A stretch of DNA of 64,000 bases. It comes from Prunella strophiata. Its lineage: Eukaryota; Chordata; Aves; Passeriformes; Prunellidae. This document shows, in pieces, positions 13,840-28,345 of the stretch. The stretch is taken from the NCBI GenBank assembly GCA_036583965.1, contig JAZBQD010000001.1:16173892-16237891 (forward strand), written 5' to 3'. Each line of letters opens with the position of its first letter. Within the stretch, counting starts at the first letter, position 1. A program made the translations under genes and the position numbers. A model generated the notes under the pieces. That model worked only from the letters and a program-made list of their open reading frames with translations. It had not been told where the DNA came from and made no database searches.

Positions 13840-16800
13840 CAACTTCAGTGAAAATTACTGAAAACCTCTTCAAACGCAACATTTGGGGATTCAACTTGCA
13901 GGAATTTTGGCTGGTTCTGACAATGAAATGTAGTGGGAGCTGAAAGTCCTCCTTGCTAGTCAGTTCTGTGAAACTTTTCTGAAGAGCAATTTCTTCTAGG
14001 ATTATTATTCTATTGCTCTCTAGCAAGTATTTCAGCATATTTGGTACTTAATCTTCTGTGTCAGTGGTGAAAATGGGGCTTCTATATTGCCTTGTGACTA
14101 TTTTTTAATATTCCTGTCCTTATGATATCTGCTCATCAGGGCTTTTGTCTGAAAGTTAAGGCAGCATTTAGAGAAGTATTACCACATTCTTAAAAGGAGA
14201 GAAAATAAAGATACAGTCACTGCTAATTTCTCCAAGGTCAGGAAGCAAGTGAGCATATGGGGGCAGGGGGGAAGCACTTTAAAAAAATCAAGAAATAAAA
14301 AATCAAAAGAATCCCTGCAGGTGAATTTAGATTGTTCTGTTAAAATTACAAATTGGCAGCATCACTAATGCCATTTAGCCTCTCTGAAAAAGGCCACTAA
14401 TGGTATCAGTCACTGAAAGCTGACAGGAACCCTTTGAGCCTGACCTTTTCTTAAACCAATTCTCCCTGACATAGACTGCAATGCATCAACATTTCCCATT
14501 TCAGAGAGCTTGATGTAGAGTAAATAGTCCAGAAAATTAGTGAGAGTGGAAGAATGTCCCCTGGAAAAAAGAAAACTTTCTGTGGTGACTGCTCAGTTTT
14601 TTACAGGCAGGTCAGCACTATCATTTCAGTCAGGTGAGGAACAACTCCCTTTGTTGGGCTGCAGTGCAAAGAGCAGTTTGAAGTGAAAGCTGTTTCTTGA
14701 ACAACACATTTTTCTGTACAGAATAATGTCTGTAAACACTCACAGGCTGAGCTTGAACCAAAAGCAGAATTGCAGAGAGGTATCACTGGCATGAGCTTTG
14801 TTAATTACAGAATGCATTGAGAGCTCACCTGGCTGACAAACAATATTGACTTCTGACATGTTTGGAACCAAGACATTTCATTAAGTGCTAACAATTAATG
14901 ATTTGAATAATTGGCCTGAGAGAGGAAAGAGATCAGTGTGGATACAATGGAACTGCAGAAAATAAAGCCAGGCCTTGAGAAAGTCAGACCTAGGGAGGCA
15001 AAACTCAGAGTCCAGCACCTTCTATTAGAGATACCTGTGTGAGGTTACATGTTAATGCAAGAGACATTCTGGAGAAGTTGGATCTGTAACAATCTCCAAG
15101 TAATTTACTGCCTGAATGCCTTTGTGTAATTTGTTACAGTCACAGGGATGTTGCTAAGGGCTGGTCAGGATCTTCATGGATTTTACTTCTCCCCATTAAA
15201 CCCTTGCAAACAGAGCAGTGAGCATTGATTTTGTTATAGCATCTCATTTTAGGATGTTCATCATATTACAAAATGTAATATTGTGCTTATCAGAATCCCA
15301 TAACCTATATTTTTCATTGTCTTTGTCTAGTTTATCATTCTTTTCAGTGTTTTTATAACACTGTTTTGCAGTCCATGCATGCTCAGAAATATACATCTGA
15401 TGAACACTTACATTCTTTGTGCCAAGCAGATTATCAGTTATTAAATCCTTCCATATCTCCCTGCTTTACAATGAAATCAGGAGAGTTCAAGTTATGCTTT
15501 TATAACTCCATTAAACTGAAGACTGTAATTCTTGTGAAAAAAGATATTAACTGAGGCAATTTATCATGGAGTCTGAGAAGTAATCAGCTTCTCTGAGAAC
15601 AGCTATAAATACAGGTTTCCAGACTACAAAAAAGGAGAATTTTGGGGAACATTTAAAAGCTTGAATAGTGAAGGGTAAATATCAGGAGGTGCCCCTACAG
15701 CTGCTGCTGCTCCATGGAATTCTCCTTCTCCAGGATTTTCTGCACCTCTCCTGTGGTTTTTTTTTTTTTACTCGTGGGACTTCATTCCTCCCACACCTCT
15801 GCTCCTGACCTTTTTTATTTAATGGCTTCTTATCAATAGCAAGAAGTGTAAAACTTTCCTTTAGCTGTATTACTATACAAGCTAAAGGGCTATTTTAAAA
15901 GAGCATTGAGGCAGCTCATACTTTGTGTGGTTCACAGACAAGAAATCTCAGTGTTTAGAGCAATGTCTGATTTCAGCAGCTTGGGCTATTTGCTGTCCTC
16001 CTGTTCTGCAGTGCACTTTTGCTTGGCTGAGATGTTTTATTTTATTTTATGCTCCAGCACAGTCCAAGTTAACAATATATATCTTTATTCCATTCTGCTC
16101 TTTGCAGTTTCAGCTTTAATTCTGAAAATTTGGCCTGGAAGCTTCAAGAGAGATAAAGAAAAGAGCCCCCAACTTCAAAGAAGTGGTAGAAGATGAAAGG
16201 AAACTAGAGAATGCCTTTAGGGATTAACAAGGAGTCTTGAGGAAAAAGGCCCTGAATATCCAGTCAGTCACAACCAAACCATGGAGGAAAATTCTCTGTG
16301 AAAAAAAGCAGAATTATGTGTGGAAGGATGATTGCAATTATTAAGGCAAAAACTGAATTTCTGATGGTGGTGAGAGAGAGAATACATAGGATGAAAAATT
16401 GGGGCTTGCCATCATCCTATAGGTGAAAACTGAAATAGTGACATTCAGTGACCCTGTGCTAGAGGATTCATTATTTATAACTCTCTTGAGACAAAATGTA
16501 AAACAGTTCATGCTCCTCATCACCCCAGGGATTTGAAGCAAAGGGAGTGAGATTCCATTTCTAATATGCTCTGGCTGTGCCTGGGAAAGTTTTTGTTTCT
16601 GTGAGAGATGCAGCAGAGTGGTGTGAGCAGAGGTTTCACCTGGGTGTGGCTAATAACAAATCCCACCACAAATAACAAGAATAAGGAAATGCTGGCCTGC
16701 AATAAATCATCTTTGCCAACAGTGTGCTTAGACAATGAGAATCTGAAAATACCAGTATGGAGCCTATTACTGTATGGAAATTCTTCCTTCTGAACTTAGA

Positions 16801-19800
16801 TTTCCTACAAGCTATGGAACAGGAATAAATTCTGCTACCAAATTCTGTGTCATTATTACAGCTTTGGCATGTAATTAGAGAAACTACTCTTAGGAGTGGA
16901 TGGCTACAACCTGTTGTACTCTGCTGGAAGTGTAGGGTCTAAAAACTTTGCCATGTGGCAGCTGAGAGCATCCTCTGGCTCACTGAGGCAGCAGAACCTG
17001 GGTAAGGGCTAAACCAGACTTGTATTGCTTGAATGCCTCTGAATGCTCTAAACCATTTGTTTGTTGCCTTGTTGAACCACCCCAGGATTTTCACATCTGA
17101 ATCACTCAGTTACTTTTAAAATGGAGGTAAATTCATGCAATCAAGGACTCTTTTCCAACAGTGAATACATGCAAAGGACTTAGGCTACCTGAAAATGCAG
17201 CTGCTGCTTTTAGGTGTTTTTAATTATTTGCTGTGTGCAGTGTGTTGTGAGTCTTGTAAAGGATATAACATTATAATTCTCTATTTTGTGTGCCTTCAAT
17301 CACAGAAAACATTTCATTTGCTTTATTCTGTCCAGCTCTAATAATTAACCCTTTTCTGCATCTCACAGTCAGGGCATCCAAGGGGAGGAGCTCTACCTAA
17401 GTTAGTAAATGAAGTATTTTATAGAAAATTACCCTGCAATGAGCTGAGCCTGCAGCAAGTCACACTTGGGTGTGTGAAAAGATTCAGCCTGGGCCAGACT
17501 GGTCTGCTAAGTGGGGTGAGAAAATGATGATGGAAGGGAGTACAGTGACAGAACATTTTGTGTATTTGGATAAGGAAAAGATGGGGGTTGGATTAGGAAG
17601 ATCAGAAAAGCTTTGGCAGAGAACAAGCAGTAAGATCTTGGTAGTTGGGAGATGTGCAGACACTGAAAGTGAGGGGGTTACTCCTTGCCCAGCTGTGGGT
17701 GAAGGTTTTATCTCAGTCCTTGCATTTTGCTCCATTGTTTGGCCCTCCTTTACTGCAGAGGGAGTCAGGAAAGATTTCAGCTTTAGCCTCTGGGAGTGCT
17801 GGGCAGAGCTGGCAGGTTTAGCACTGTGACTTTCTCATGTTTCTGGAGTGCACTCTGATTTTTCCACAACAATCCATGGCCCCACTTTGCCATCAAAGCT
17901 TTGTGCCACCCTGGTTCTCATCCCTGATGGAATTGCTGACACTCAGCTGCTCACAGGGTGCAGCTCCACTGCAGCTTCTCAAAGTCCAGGCTTAACTGGT
18001 GTGGGAAGGTCCCTTCCAGCCTGAAAAATGGATGAGCTTTACAACCAAAAATGTCATTCCAGACAACTCTTTATCAAAGCAGAGTTGACTTTGCATGCTG
18101 CAAAGGCCACCTGCCCTGATGTTTCCTTTTGTTGGACATCCTGGGAGAAGAAAACAGCCTTGTAAAAATCACTTTTAGCAATTATTTAAAGGATTTATAC
18201 CAAAGCAATCCAAACCACACTCTTCATGGGTTATTACATTACAGTAAAAACATTAGTCCTGCACAGATCATTATTTTATCATTAGCTTAATGTCATCAGT
18301 TAATGAAGACACATCCATGCAGCTCTCAGATGAGCTTCACTGGGCTGCCCACGCCCACAGATAACAGATGCAATTAAAATGCTGCCAAAGTCATCCTGCT
18401 TTTGACAAAGCTTTCTAAGTGTCTTTGTGGTGGTGGAAAACAGTTTTAATTTTACCCACATGGGTGTTTGTTTCCCACTAGCCCTAATTTTGCCCACAGC
18501 ATCAAGATAGGAAACTTCTTATCATAAATGATTTACTGTTCTTGCAATATTACCCCTTTCTCTTTCCATACTTCAGGAAGGTCTGTGTATCATGTCCCTG
18601 ATAAGGAGGAAATTAAATGGAAAAGGAATAAACATCCAAACTATGAGAGCCCTCTAGTGAAATTATTATGTTAATTTTTAATTATTTTTCTCACTTTGAA
18701 ACCCCTTGGGACTACAAGTTGTTTCACCAGCAGCTGTATCAGATTAAAAAAAACAAACTCCTAACTAATCCTGCAAACTGAAGATTTAGCATTTTTCTAA
18801 CAATACTGTACATTTTTATCAAAGAACTAACTTCAATCCTATTACAATTTATTACAGGGAGGTTATGATTCATAGTGGGAAATGTATAAATTAGTTACTA
18901 CTCTTGGGGACTGTTTCAGTGGATATAGGAGTTCCTTTCATTATTTAAAGAAGGGTACTCCCAATGAACTGGTTAATTGTAATTCCAGTTGTAATTCCAT
19001 CACAGAATGGCACTGGTGCAGCATCCCTGGAAAACACTGAGCATTAGAGCAGCTCCTGCATGTCTGATACCATTTCAGGCACCACAAAGAACCCCCAGGC
19101 AGATTTTATAAAGCAATGACAGCTGTAACAAATCCTCCACACTTCCCAGCCTTCCCCAAGAATTTCTGCCTAGCCAGTAGAATAAAATAAAATAAGCATT
19201 AAAAAAAAAGTTTCAACTCAATTTGACTCTGAATTGTTTCAGAAATCAGAATCTGCTGTTTGATTTTCAAAATAGACTTTTCTTGAATACTCAAATTGAG
19301 ATTAAATCACAATGGATACAAACTCAAGACACTGTGCATCACCCATGGGCTTTAGCCAATATTTTGAATTATATTTTTGCCTGTTATTTGTTTTTCTGAT
19401 GTTATCCCTTCAGAGGAGTTCATGATTTTGGATACATGGTTTTGGATGATGTTCTAGATAGAGGTCAGTCTACCTTTTAAAAGCATTTACAGAAGTTTTC
19501 AGTACATAAATTTCCTGGACATTCATTTAGGACCCACTGGACATGATGGAACAAAATCAAAGGTTTTAAATTCCTACTCCCTATATGTAAATTACCCTGA
19601 GTCACCATTTAAATCTGAATCCTTGATGATTGTTTAGCAAAAGACTGAAACTCTGAGTGTGTGCTGTCCTTAGCCTGAGATGGAGCAGAAGCCTTCTCCC
19701 ATCTCTGCCAGAGCTCCAGCACAAATCTGCTCAGCTCTGCTCTCTGGCACTGGACAGAGCAGAGCAGCTCAAGGCCACTGCCAGATTGTCAGTGCAGCAC

Positions 19801-21740
19801 CTTCCAGAAGGAATGGGCTGCAAAACTTCAGCCAAGCCCTTTAATAAAGAGCTGTGTGCTGCTTGGGGAGGTACAACTGTTGTTTTTGTGGAGCATTTCA
19901 GGGAGAGCTTGCAAATCTATTTGGACATTGTTGCTCATCCCATATAGAACAAAATGCTGGGGGTTTGGAGATATCAGCTGAGATATCAGCTGTTCCCTGA
20001 GCTGTTTGCAGGAGAGGAAATGGAGATGAGGGCTTCATATACCCACCCCAGTGTAGAGTGTGCATTTTTATTGATGAATAATTCATCAGCAGCATCTCTC
20101 CTTCTTCTGTTCCCTGTTTACACAGGCTTTGAGTTAGGGATTGTGTGCAGTCTCTGTTCCCTGGACCATTGCCTTTCCAGTGTCTCCTGCCCTCAGTGCA
20201 GGACACAAATCATGTCTTGAAACTTTTAGCAGCTCATCTCAGAAATAAAAAAAAAAGGAGGATGTTTCTTGACTGTCTTGTTGTAAGTAAATAACTTTTA
20301 TTCTTAGCGTTCTTCCTAATTTAAGTTGTTGGATTTTATTACTTTGTTGAGATGCTTGCCACATGGCCAGGACTACTGAATCTCCAGACTGGCAGATGTT
20401 TCTCCTCATTAACCCAGTTTTCAGCCAAGGAAGGAAGCCAAAGTTTTTTCAGGCTTGTGTACTGAAGACCTATAAATACCCAGTGTGTGTGTTTAGACAG
20501 GACAGTCTGTTTCCCAAAGGCATTAAGCAAATCAGCATCTTCTAACTGGGAGGAAAATCAGGTCATTTGAACTGGGGATTCAGGTGTGCATTCCAGCTCT
20601 GAATTGGTAGCAAAGGGTGGAGGAAAAGATAACAGAGGGACAAACTCACCTGGGTGCACCCTGTGCCAGCAGAACCATCCCTGGGATCGTGGTCAGCCTC
20701 ACCTGCCAGGTTTGCTTGGGCTGGAATCCCTGCCTGGGCTGACAGCCCTGAGCTGGACAAAGTCCTGCTCCTGCAGGAGACCTGTGTTGGGATGAAAAGC
20801 AGCAGCTCTGAACAGTCCCATCCTCCCCTTTTCAAATTCAGAAAATTACATGGACTAGAAATTAATATGCTGTTACAAACTTTATGCCTGAATTTGTTTG
20901 AAAAATCACAACAGCATTGTGCACCAGCTGAATTTCTACTGGCATATTAAAACAACCTCAGTGAGCTGTACAGCAATGTACTGAAATTAAGGTCAACTTA
21001 GCTCCTTAACCAAAATTTGGTATTCTACCAAATGTGTCTGAGTGAATTTCTATTGAGGGCAACTCGGGAGCAAATACTCCTCAGTAACAAATATAAATGC
21101 AGTGCAAAACTTCTCTAGGAATCTTGAAATTGAGTCAGTTTTCCAAGATGTTTAAAAATCTGCAGGAAGAATCCTGGTTTTATTTATTGTTTTGGAGGAG
21201 TTTCAGTCCTTCATCTGTAAGAGAAGAGTCTTGTAGGGTTTAGGTGCTGGCTGTTCTTAGCACCTTCCATAATTTATTCCTCAGTGTAATCCAATTTCAG
21301 CAGTCTGAGGTGAGAACTGGGTTCTTGGAAGAAAACTGGGATGTTTCAACTAAATTTGCCAGACAGACACGACTTCCAGCTCTGTGATGAAATTTAAAAC
21401 ATTGAATGAAATTTTAGACAATGTAGGTGAAGGTAGGGCAGTGTTTGCACTGGTGAGCACACCTGTATCCCTAAGAAAGCCAGTAAGGAAGGAAAATTCA
21501 ATCAACTAATCTGTAATTTAGAGAAAACATCAGGGGTTTAAGTGAGGCTCATCTAAAAATAGAATCCAGCTGATGTCTGTCCTCATTGCAGGTGCTTAAG
21601 AAAAGACAAGACAAGCATGAGTGCTCAGGGGATTCTTCTAGGGAAATAAGGATGTTTGGGAACACTTGGAAAACAAAAGGAAAGTTTTTATTCTGGTCCA
21701 CTCAAGGGGTGAGTGGTCTCTGCTGTGTCTCACACAGCAA

Positions 21741-21776
21741 TGTAGTTACACAATGTTACACATTTGTGTAACTACA
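21741..21776. repeat. Perfect 13-bp inverted repeat (hairpin) with 10-base loop
   Basis: TGTAGTTACACAA at 21741-21753 is the exact reverse complement of TTGTGTAACTACA at 21764-21776, with the loop TGTTACACAT between. It is intergenic. There is no nearby promoter signal or longer imperfect stem to suggest a microRNA precursor. Confidence 0.9.
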
Positions 21777-22394
21777 CATTTTGTAGTCCACAAAAAAAAA
21801 GATTTTTTTACCCAGATAATTTCCACCAATTACACAGAAAAAATGGTCAACCACTTGCTGACTTGAAGTGTAAAATAGAGCAGGGAAAACAACAGACATA
21901 TTCACCCTAGGGTTTTAGAAACCTTTGATTTCTCACTAATAGATGGGGCTGAAATTTCATTCTCTAGTCCTTTCTCTCTTTTTCTTTCCATTTCTGCTTT
22001 GCTCCCAGTTTCTGATATTTCTTTCATTATTCTTTGACTTTTCAAAGACCTACCATATAAAAACCCAAGAGCAATAAAACATAACAAAACCCAAGTCAAG
22101 CTAATTTCTAAATCTTTTTTTTTTCCCTCAACCATGAAATTGTGGGAATACATTTTTAATATACTCAGAGCTGTTTGTTAATTGTGAGATGTCATTGCCT
22201 TTGAGGACTGCAGGAGGTACCATCCAAAGTCTTTGTGTGCTTCGAGACAGCTTTGAAAACATCCCTACAGTGACCAAATGGATCAAAAAATGTAAAAATA
22301 GAAAAGCTACAAGGGGGCTCAATTGTTTAATCAAAGAGATGGAGAGGAATAACAAATGTATGAGAAGCTGTCTTTGGGAAAGGCTTCAGTAAAT

Positions 22395-22690
22395 ATGGCA
22401 GATTTGCACTGCATGCAAATATGCTGACAAAATCCCCTTCCCTGTAAGAGACAGGTCAGCTAGCTGCTGCCATCTGTAATCTTTGTAAGGGCTCAAGAGC
22501 TGATTTTTATTTATTTTGTTCTTTTCCAAAATTAAATCTACATTTTAAATCTTAACTCATGCCATCTTAGTAATTAGTTTCAGCATCTATCCGTGCCAAT
22601 CATTGCCACCGTAATTTTTGTTAATTAAAACCAGTCATGGCAAGGGGAAATTGAAAATGCAAATGCCTCAAGTTTTACACCAGTGGCTGT
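22395..22690. promoter_or_regulatory. Possible non-coding regulatory block (motif-dense)
   Basis: Two POU octamers (ATGCAAAT at 22413-22420 and 22657-22664), homeodomain-type sites TAATTAGT (22571) and TTAATTAAA (22621), and CAGCTAGCTGC with CCATCTG lie within 300 bases of non-repetitive sequence. I infer a possible enhancer from motif density only; conservation is unknown. Confidence 0.25.
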
Positions 22691-25600
22691 TGTGAAAATT
22701 TGGAAGGTTTGTTTGAAAAGGCAACACTTTTTTTCACTAAAATAATTGATCTGATGCTGTTCTACTTTTGTAGCAGAGTATAAATCTGATGTTAATTAAC
22801 TTGATTAATATTAACAAATAGGCTGTGTTTTGGTGAGCCAGGAGCAAATAAATCAAATGCTGCTTCCAGGAACCATCCTTTTCACTTGGTGCCTTGAGAA
22901 GGCTGACCTAGAACAGAGGCTGGACAGAGCTAAAGAATAAAGCAGGGATTTATTCAAAGGATCTCCTCCATGGATCCACCTTGGGCAGCACCAGAGCCCA
23001 GCCAGGGCTGCACCCAAGATGAACCAAAATGGTCCCAAAATGCACAACCAGGCACGGGGTCTCTCCCTTGGATCAGTTCTGCTCCATTTGCACCTTGGAG
23101 TTCATTGTCCCATTCCAGCTTTAGCCCCTGCAGTCCCACCCTGCTTGTTTTTCTCTCCTCAGCCCACGCTGTTTGTGCTCCTTGGGCTGAGATTTGGATC
23201 ATTTGTCCTTAGTCCCCAGCTGGAGCAGGAATTGTTTTGTCTCCCTGCTCTGTGCACAGAGCTCACCATCCCCTGATGTGAAGCTCAGCCCCACACACTA
23301 AAGCAGCACAGAATCTGAAAAATAGAAAAGCTCAAAACCTGAGGCATCAAACTGAGAGAGGGATGGGCCAGAGCATCCATGTCCCACTCTGTGCAGAGCA
23401 CCTCTTCCACCAGATGTGCAAACACCAGCACATCTGGAGCAGCTGCTCTGCTTTCACAGATCTTTTCCCACTATTTCTTCTCACTGCACCTGTTTTCTTC
23501 ACTGCTGTTAAGAGAGAAAAGGAGGGACCAAATTCCTCCTTGCAGTAACTGCACTGATGTGAGCCCACATTAGAAATCTTCATTCTTCTCAAAGGCAAAA
23601 TTATCACAAGCAGAGAGAAGGGTTTGGTGCCACATTAAGGCTTTGTAGAAGAGCCAGAATTCTCATCCTTTATTAATGAGGATTTTCTTTTGACAGATGT
23701 GCTTTGTATCCCAGTAGCTGTAAGTGGTTTCAGTGTTACAAGCACTTTCATGGGAAACACTGGTTACTCACAGCTAAACACTGATTTTCAAAGGGCTGAT
23801 GTGAGAGCCACAATGTCTCAGTTAATGAGGAGGTTTTGCTATGAAGCCTGCTGCCGTTTGTGAATCCTTTCATTTGAGGATCACAGGGCATCAGACTGGG
23901 ACATAACAAACTCACATTTTTCCTAGGTGTGCCACCAGTTTCTTGGGTGACCTGGATGAGCTTCATCTTCCTGTGACAGCTTTTCCTACAGCAAAATAAA
24001 CATTTTTTTCTTTGAGAAGTTGCATGGCAAAGAATGTTCACTGCCCTACAACACCAGAGCATTGTTATTTCAGTTATAACAAGGTAAACTTTTCCTTTTC
24101 AAAGCAGCTGTCTGTGACTGATCCCTTGCTGTGAATGCCTTTGCAGGCCATGAATGCTGATGGGTATCAGCAGCAAACATTTAACAGGATTAATTACCTC
24201 TGCAGTCATATCTTGAGAGGAATCTCCATTAATCAGAGGAAAAAACTTCTTGGTATTTAGGGTAGCACTGAGTTTGTACCAGTCATGGCTTTATTTTTAA
24301 AAGCAAAATGTTTGGGTAGCACAGTTTATCAATTCCTGCTTCAGGACTGCTTTTGAACAAACTCAATCATTTCCCAAATTTACAAGGATTTTGTGGTGTC
24401 TGCAACCCAGTAGTGCTGCCCATTGCTGAATCTTTGTGCATGAAGGTGTCTCACACAGTGACTCACTGAACTGAAGAGATATGGAAAAATCACAAATCAG
24501 ATTGTTTTCAACCTAATCAAAAATGCAAGAAGTCATTTTGCCCCAAAACCCTTTTGAGGACTGAGGAGATCAATATGGAAATTGGAATTAAAAAAAAAAA
24601 AAAAAAGGTTGCTGACTGAAAAATAATGCAGTCATAGTTCTCATTGAATTTTGTAATGAAATGAGGAATCCACTTAATTAAATGATCCCAATGGTAATAC
24701 CTGAAGTAATCAGGTTTCTATTTGATGCTCTTCTTATTCCCCTCTGCCACTTTCCTTGTGTAATTTTTAATCTTGCTACAGTAATTTTTAAATTACTGCC
24801 CAACAATCAATGCATAAATAAGAATATGAAGAGGGCTAGAACAGTGCAAATATTCACAATGTCAAAGTCTTACCTGTTGTAAAAATACTTTCCTGAAAGT
24901 CATATAACTAGTCCTTCCAAAGTTTTAAAACATGGAAAATAAGACAAAAACTGAAGAAAGGTGAAATCTTTTAAAGGGGAAAAAGTACTATATTTTTTAT
25001 TTTGGTGTTGTTGTTTTGAGGGTTTTTTTTTTAAATCTCTGTAAAGGAGCACTTATCCCTCAGTAAATTGTGGCACAATGGATTAGTCATGTTTGTCAAT
25101 ATCCAGCAAAAAACCAAGCCCTTGAGATTATTATTATTTAATAATAATATTTTATTATTAAATTACAAAGGACTACAACGTATTATGAACTACAAGATTA
25201 CATTCCAAAACTGTCTTTTTTCCTTAAAAATATGCAAGAAATAAAGAATTCTGGTCAGGTAACTCACCTGAATCTATCCAAATTATTGACTTTTCCAGGC
25301 CAATCAGCATTTCTAATCCCTGGAAATTTAGGGGACTTTAAATCCTCTGGAAAAGAATTTTGCCAAATAGAAAACCTTATGGACTTATGTATAATTTCTA
25401 CAGCTCACTTTGTGTGCTCAACAATTTTAAATTTGTAGGGTGTACAAAAGGTTCTTACATTCAGGCCAAGAGGAGAATTAATTGATTAATTAATCTCTGT
25501 TTCTGGAAGGTTTCTCCTCCTTTCCTGCAGAGGGAAGGAAATTGCTGGACACAGGAGGACCAGGGCTCCCACTAGGCTGAAAACAGCCCTGCAAGGGCTG

Positions 25601-27859
25601 TCATGTTTTACTTGGTTTAAAAAAGTTTTACTATTAAAAATGCAAGTCAGAAGTTTCAAGTAGTATGTATTAATATTTTAAAGCTGCATTTATAAAAAGT
25701 TGGGAAGTTAGGTCTAGGAACTTGTGGTTTTACTTGAGGAATATTTTTGTTAATAGGTTAAACATTTTCCTTGTGTCAAAATCAAGAATGCTTTGTAAAT
25801 ATCATTCCTCTGACTCTGAGTCCTCTTTGGTTTTAATATTGTATAACTCATGTTAAATATTTAATTATCTATGTTTTCTGCTCTGAAGTTTTCATGTCTG
25901 GGATCTGATTCAGATTGATCATTCTGTCTTCAAATCAAGGATATTTTATTTAAAATTCTGTGGAGAATAGTGAGCTTGGGAACTGTTTTATTATGGAACA
26001 CTCCTCTACAATAATCCACTATACAAAAAACATCTCTATTGAGCAAAATTCAGCAAAGAGAGACAAAGAGAAGGAACATGAAAATATGAGGATGAAGAAG
26101 GAACAGAATTGATAGGCAGGGGGAAGGTGCTTTGGGCTCACCATTTTAGATCTGTTGCCCTTGTCAGTCAAAAAGTGGCTCTTTAAATTGCATTAAAACT
26201 GAATATCAGCTCCTTCTCACAGCAAAACTTCCAGAGCTGCTGGAAGAAGCAGTTTGCAGAGGAATGGGAAATAAAAGGGAGGAAGCCTTTAAAGAATAGC
26301 TGAACACTTAGCCTGTGAAAATTGTGTTTACCACAGACTGTTTGTCCTGGCTGGCAGCAGCTGAGCTCTGAGCTGTGCTCATCAGGCTCATGGGGATCTT
26401 CACTGCTGTCTTGGGCTCCTTCATCTCTCCAGTTTCTCTCCCTTGCTACCATAAGCAGCCACCTCCTTTCACCTGCTGAAGTTTTGAAAATGGGAACTTT
26501 GGTGACAGCAGATCCTGTGATTTTAATACTGACATTTAAACCTTGAATACCACTATTTTTTTCCCAAAGAGAGTTCAATAAATATTCTCCCAGCAACCAA
26601 AAGCACTGACAGTCTTAGCAAATTGTCTCCTCCAATTCTGAAAGCCTTGGTCATCAATATAAACGCTTATTGAATCATATCCATTCAGAATTAAGGAATA
26701 AATAGTCCTTAAATCATGCAAATTTTAGAGTAGAATTTTTTTTCAAGTAATTCATTCTTAAGAAAAGATGAATTTATGTCATGTCCTCAGTAAGAAAATA
26801 TTCTTGCTCCCCATTACAGGAGATATTGTGGAAATCCTATTTTCAGGGATATGGGGGCTTTTAGCATAATGAAGAACAGAAATGTCATATCTAAACTTGC
26901 CAGGTCTGGTAAAGTTTGCAGACAAATGCATCACAAAGGGAATTTTGCATTTGTTGAAACAGAGAAAATGTCCCCTTGCTCCACAAAGGAAGATTAACAG
27001 GTTTGGTTTTCATTCAAGCTTACTGTCAGCATGGTGATAATTTAGAAAACAACCTGGAAGCTTGGGTGGATTCAGGGGTAGGGAGCTCAGCCCAAAGAGC
27101 ATTTTCTCTGGGATGGAGGTACAGAAATCATCACCTCAGAGGCAAAAGTTCAGCTGTAGTTTGATGGAAATCAGCATTTTTGTCAGAATTGAAGGTCTGG
27201 CTTGGAGTGAAATTTGTTTTATAGGAAAAGAAATGGGGTGTGGTTAGATATGGCAGTATTTGGAAGTATTCTCACAATTTATGTCTCTTTAAGAATGCCA
27301 GTCATGAGTATATTATATTAAACACCTCCTGAGGGAACTGGCTTCCAACTGAACACATTTCACCCTTCCTGCTCTCCCAGGAGTCCTGCTCTGGAGAGCA
27401 GAAAAAATGAAATACTGAAACCATCCCCAGTATCTGCAGCACAGGAATACAGCCACCCCTTCAGGGCTGAGCTTCAAGGCAACAACCTGAAAATGCTCTG
27501 GAAGAAAGAGACAGAGGTACATTCCTTTATGTAAGAAAATCTAACACAGATTTTAAATTCCCCAACCAAATTGCACTCTGGAAAAATCTGGTTTCTTAAA
27601 TTCCCTCATACAGTGATGCTTTCAAAAGTTATTTCCATGTAAATTTGTCATGACAAAGCTGTAGTCAGATGCTTCCAAATATTATTTGTGTGAAAAAAAA
27701 CCACCACACATTTGTGCATTCCTGTACAAACTGCCCTGTTGTAAGCTGAAATTCACAGATGCATTTCTTACAGCTCTGCTTGATTGTGGGAATCAGAAAA
27801 ACAGAAACTTCCACAGACACTTAAGAGTTTAATTTGCAGCCTTAGAAGAAGCTTAGATT
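22691..27859. other. Intergenic, no gene seen
   Basis: Unique sequence with a 17-base A run at 24590 and an ATT/AAT palindromic patch near 25125-25160. No gene is recognised. Confidence 0.7.
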
Positions 27860-28345
27860 GATGTAAAAATGCAATACACAAACATTAAACAGAAAAATCA
27901 TAAATTTATATTTGTATAGTTAAGAATGTTCTTACTTATCTTAAGTAAAAAACTGTATTAAGAAGACAGTAAAGAGTTTATAATGTAGGGGTGTGGTTGT
28001 ATAGAGTAAACTGAGAGTTTAGAATTATACTAGAAACATATGTGTGTAACTGTAACAGAAACCCATTAAACAAAAATATCTGCAATACAACAAAATTAAG
28101 TAAAAGTGCTAAGTTAAAAAACAAAATAAACCTTGTAACCTCTGTCTATTAAGTTAGAAAGTTATATGTTAACTTATAGCAAAAAAACTTGTAACTACTC
28201 TTAAACTATAGCCAGCTACTTACTCTCATAAATCTCACAACCTCTAAAATTAATGCTTATCTAAGTAATAAATCATTCTTAACCTAAAAATAATCCTATT
28301 CCTTCATTATTAACAAGAATACTTTATGATCCCACAATGAGTGAA
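27860..28345. mobile_element. Possible degraded LTR-like AT-rich segment
   Basis: Nearly 500 bases of unusual composition with recurring TTAAGTTAGAA, AAACTTGTAAC and TAAGTAAAA words, distinct from the flanks. Similar AT-rich LTRs occur in songbirds. No termini could be fixed. Confidence 0.22.

Larger units (their letters stand above)
9986..22394. other. Intergenic, no gene seen
   Basis: Mostly unique AT-rich sequence. A very AT-rich stretch lies at 11340-11470. A 22-bp tandem duplication occurs near 12755-12805. The poly-T at 13796 and the hairpin at 21741 are listed separately. No coding exon or RNA gene was recognised. Confidence 0.7.

Noticed and set aside
13520..14038. Frames ending or starting in poly-F or poly-K near 13,800
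   Set aside because: They cross the 42-base T run; no family resemblance.
17996..18030. GGGAAGGTCCCTTCCAGCCTG, similar to a CR1 tail
   Set aside because: Only about 20 bases agree, without flanking CR1 sequence or octamer repeat.
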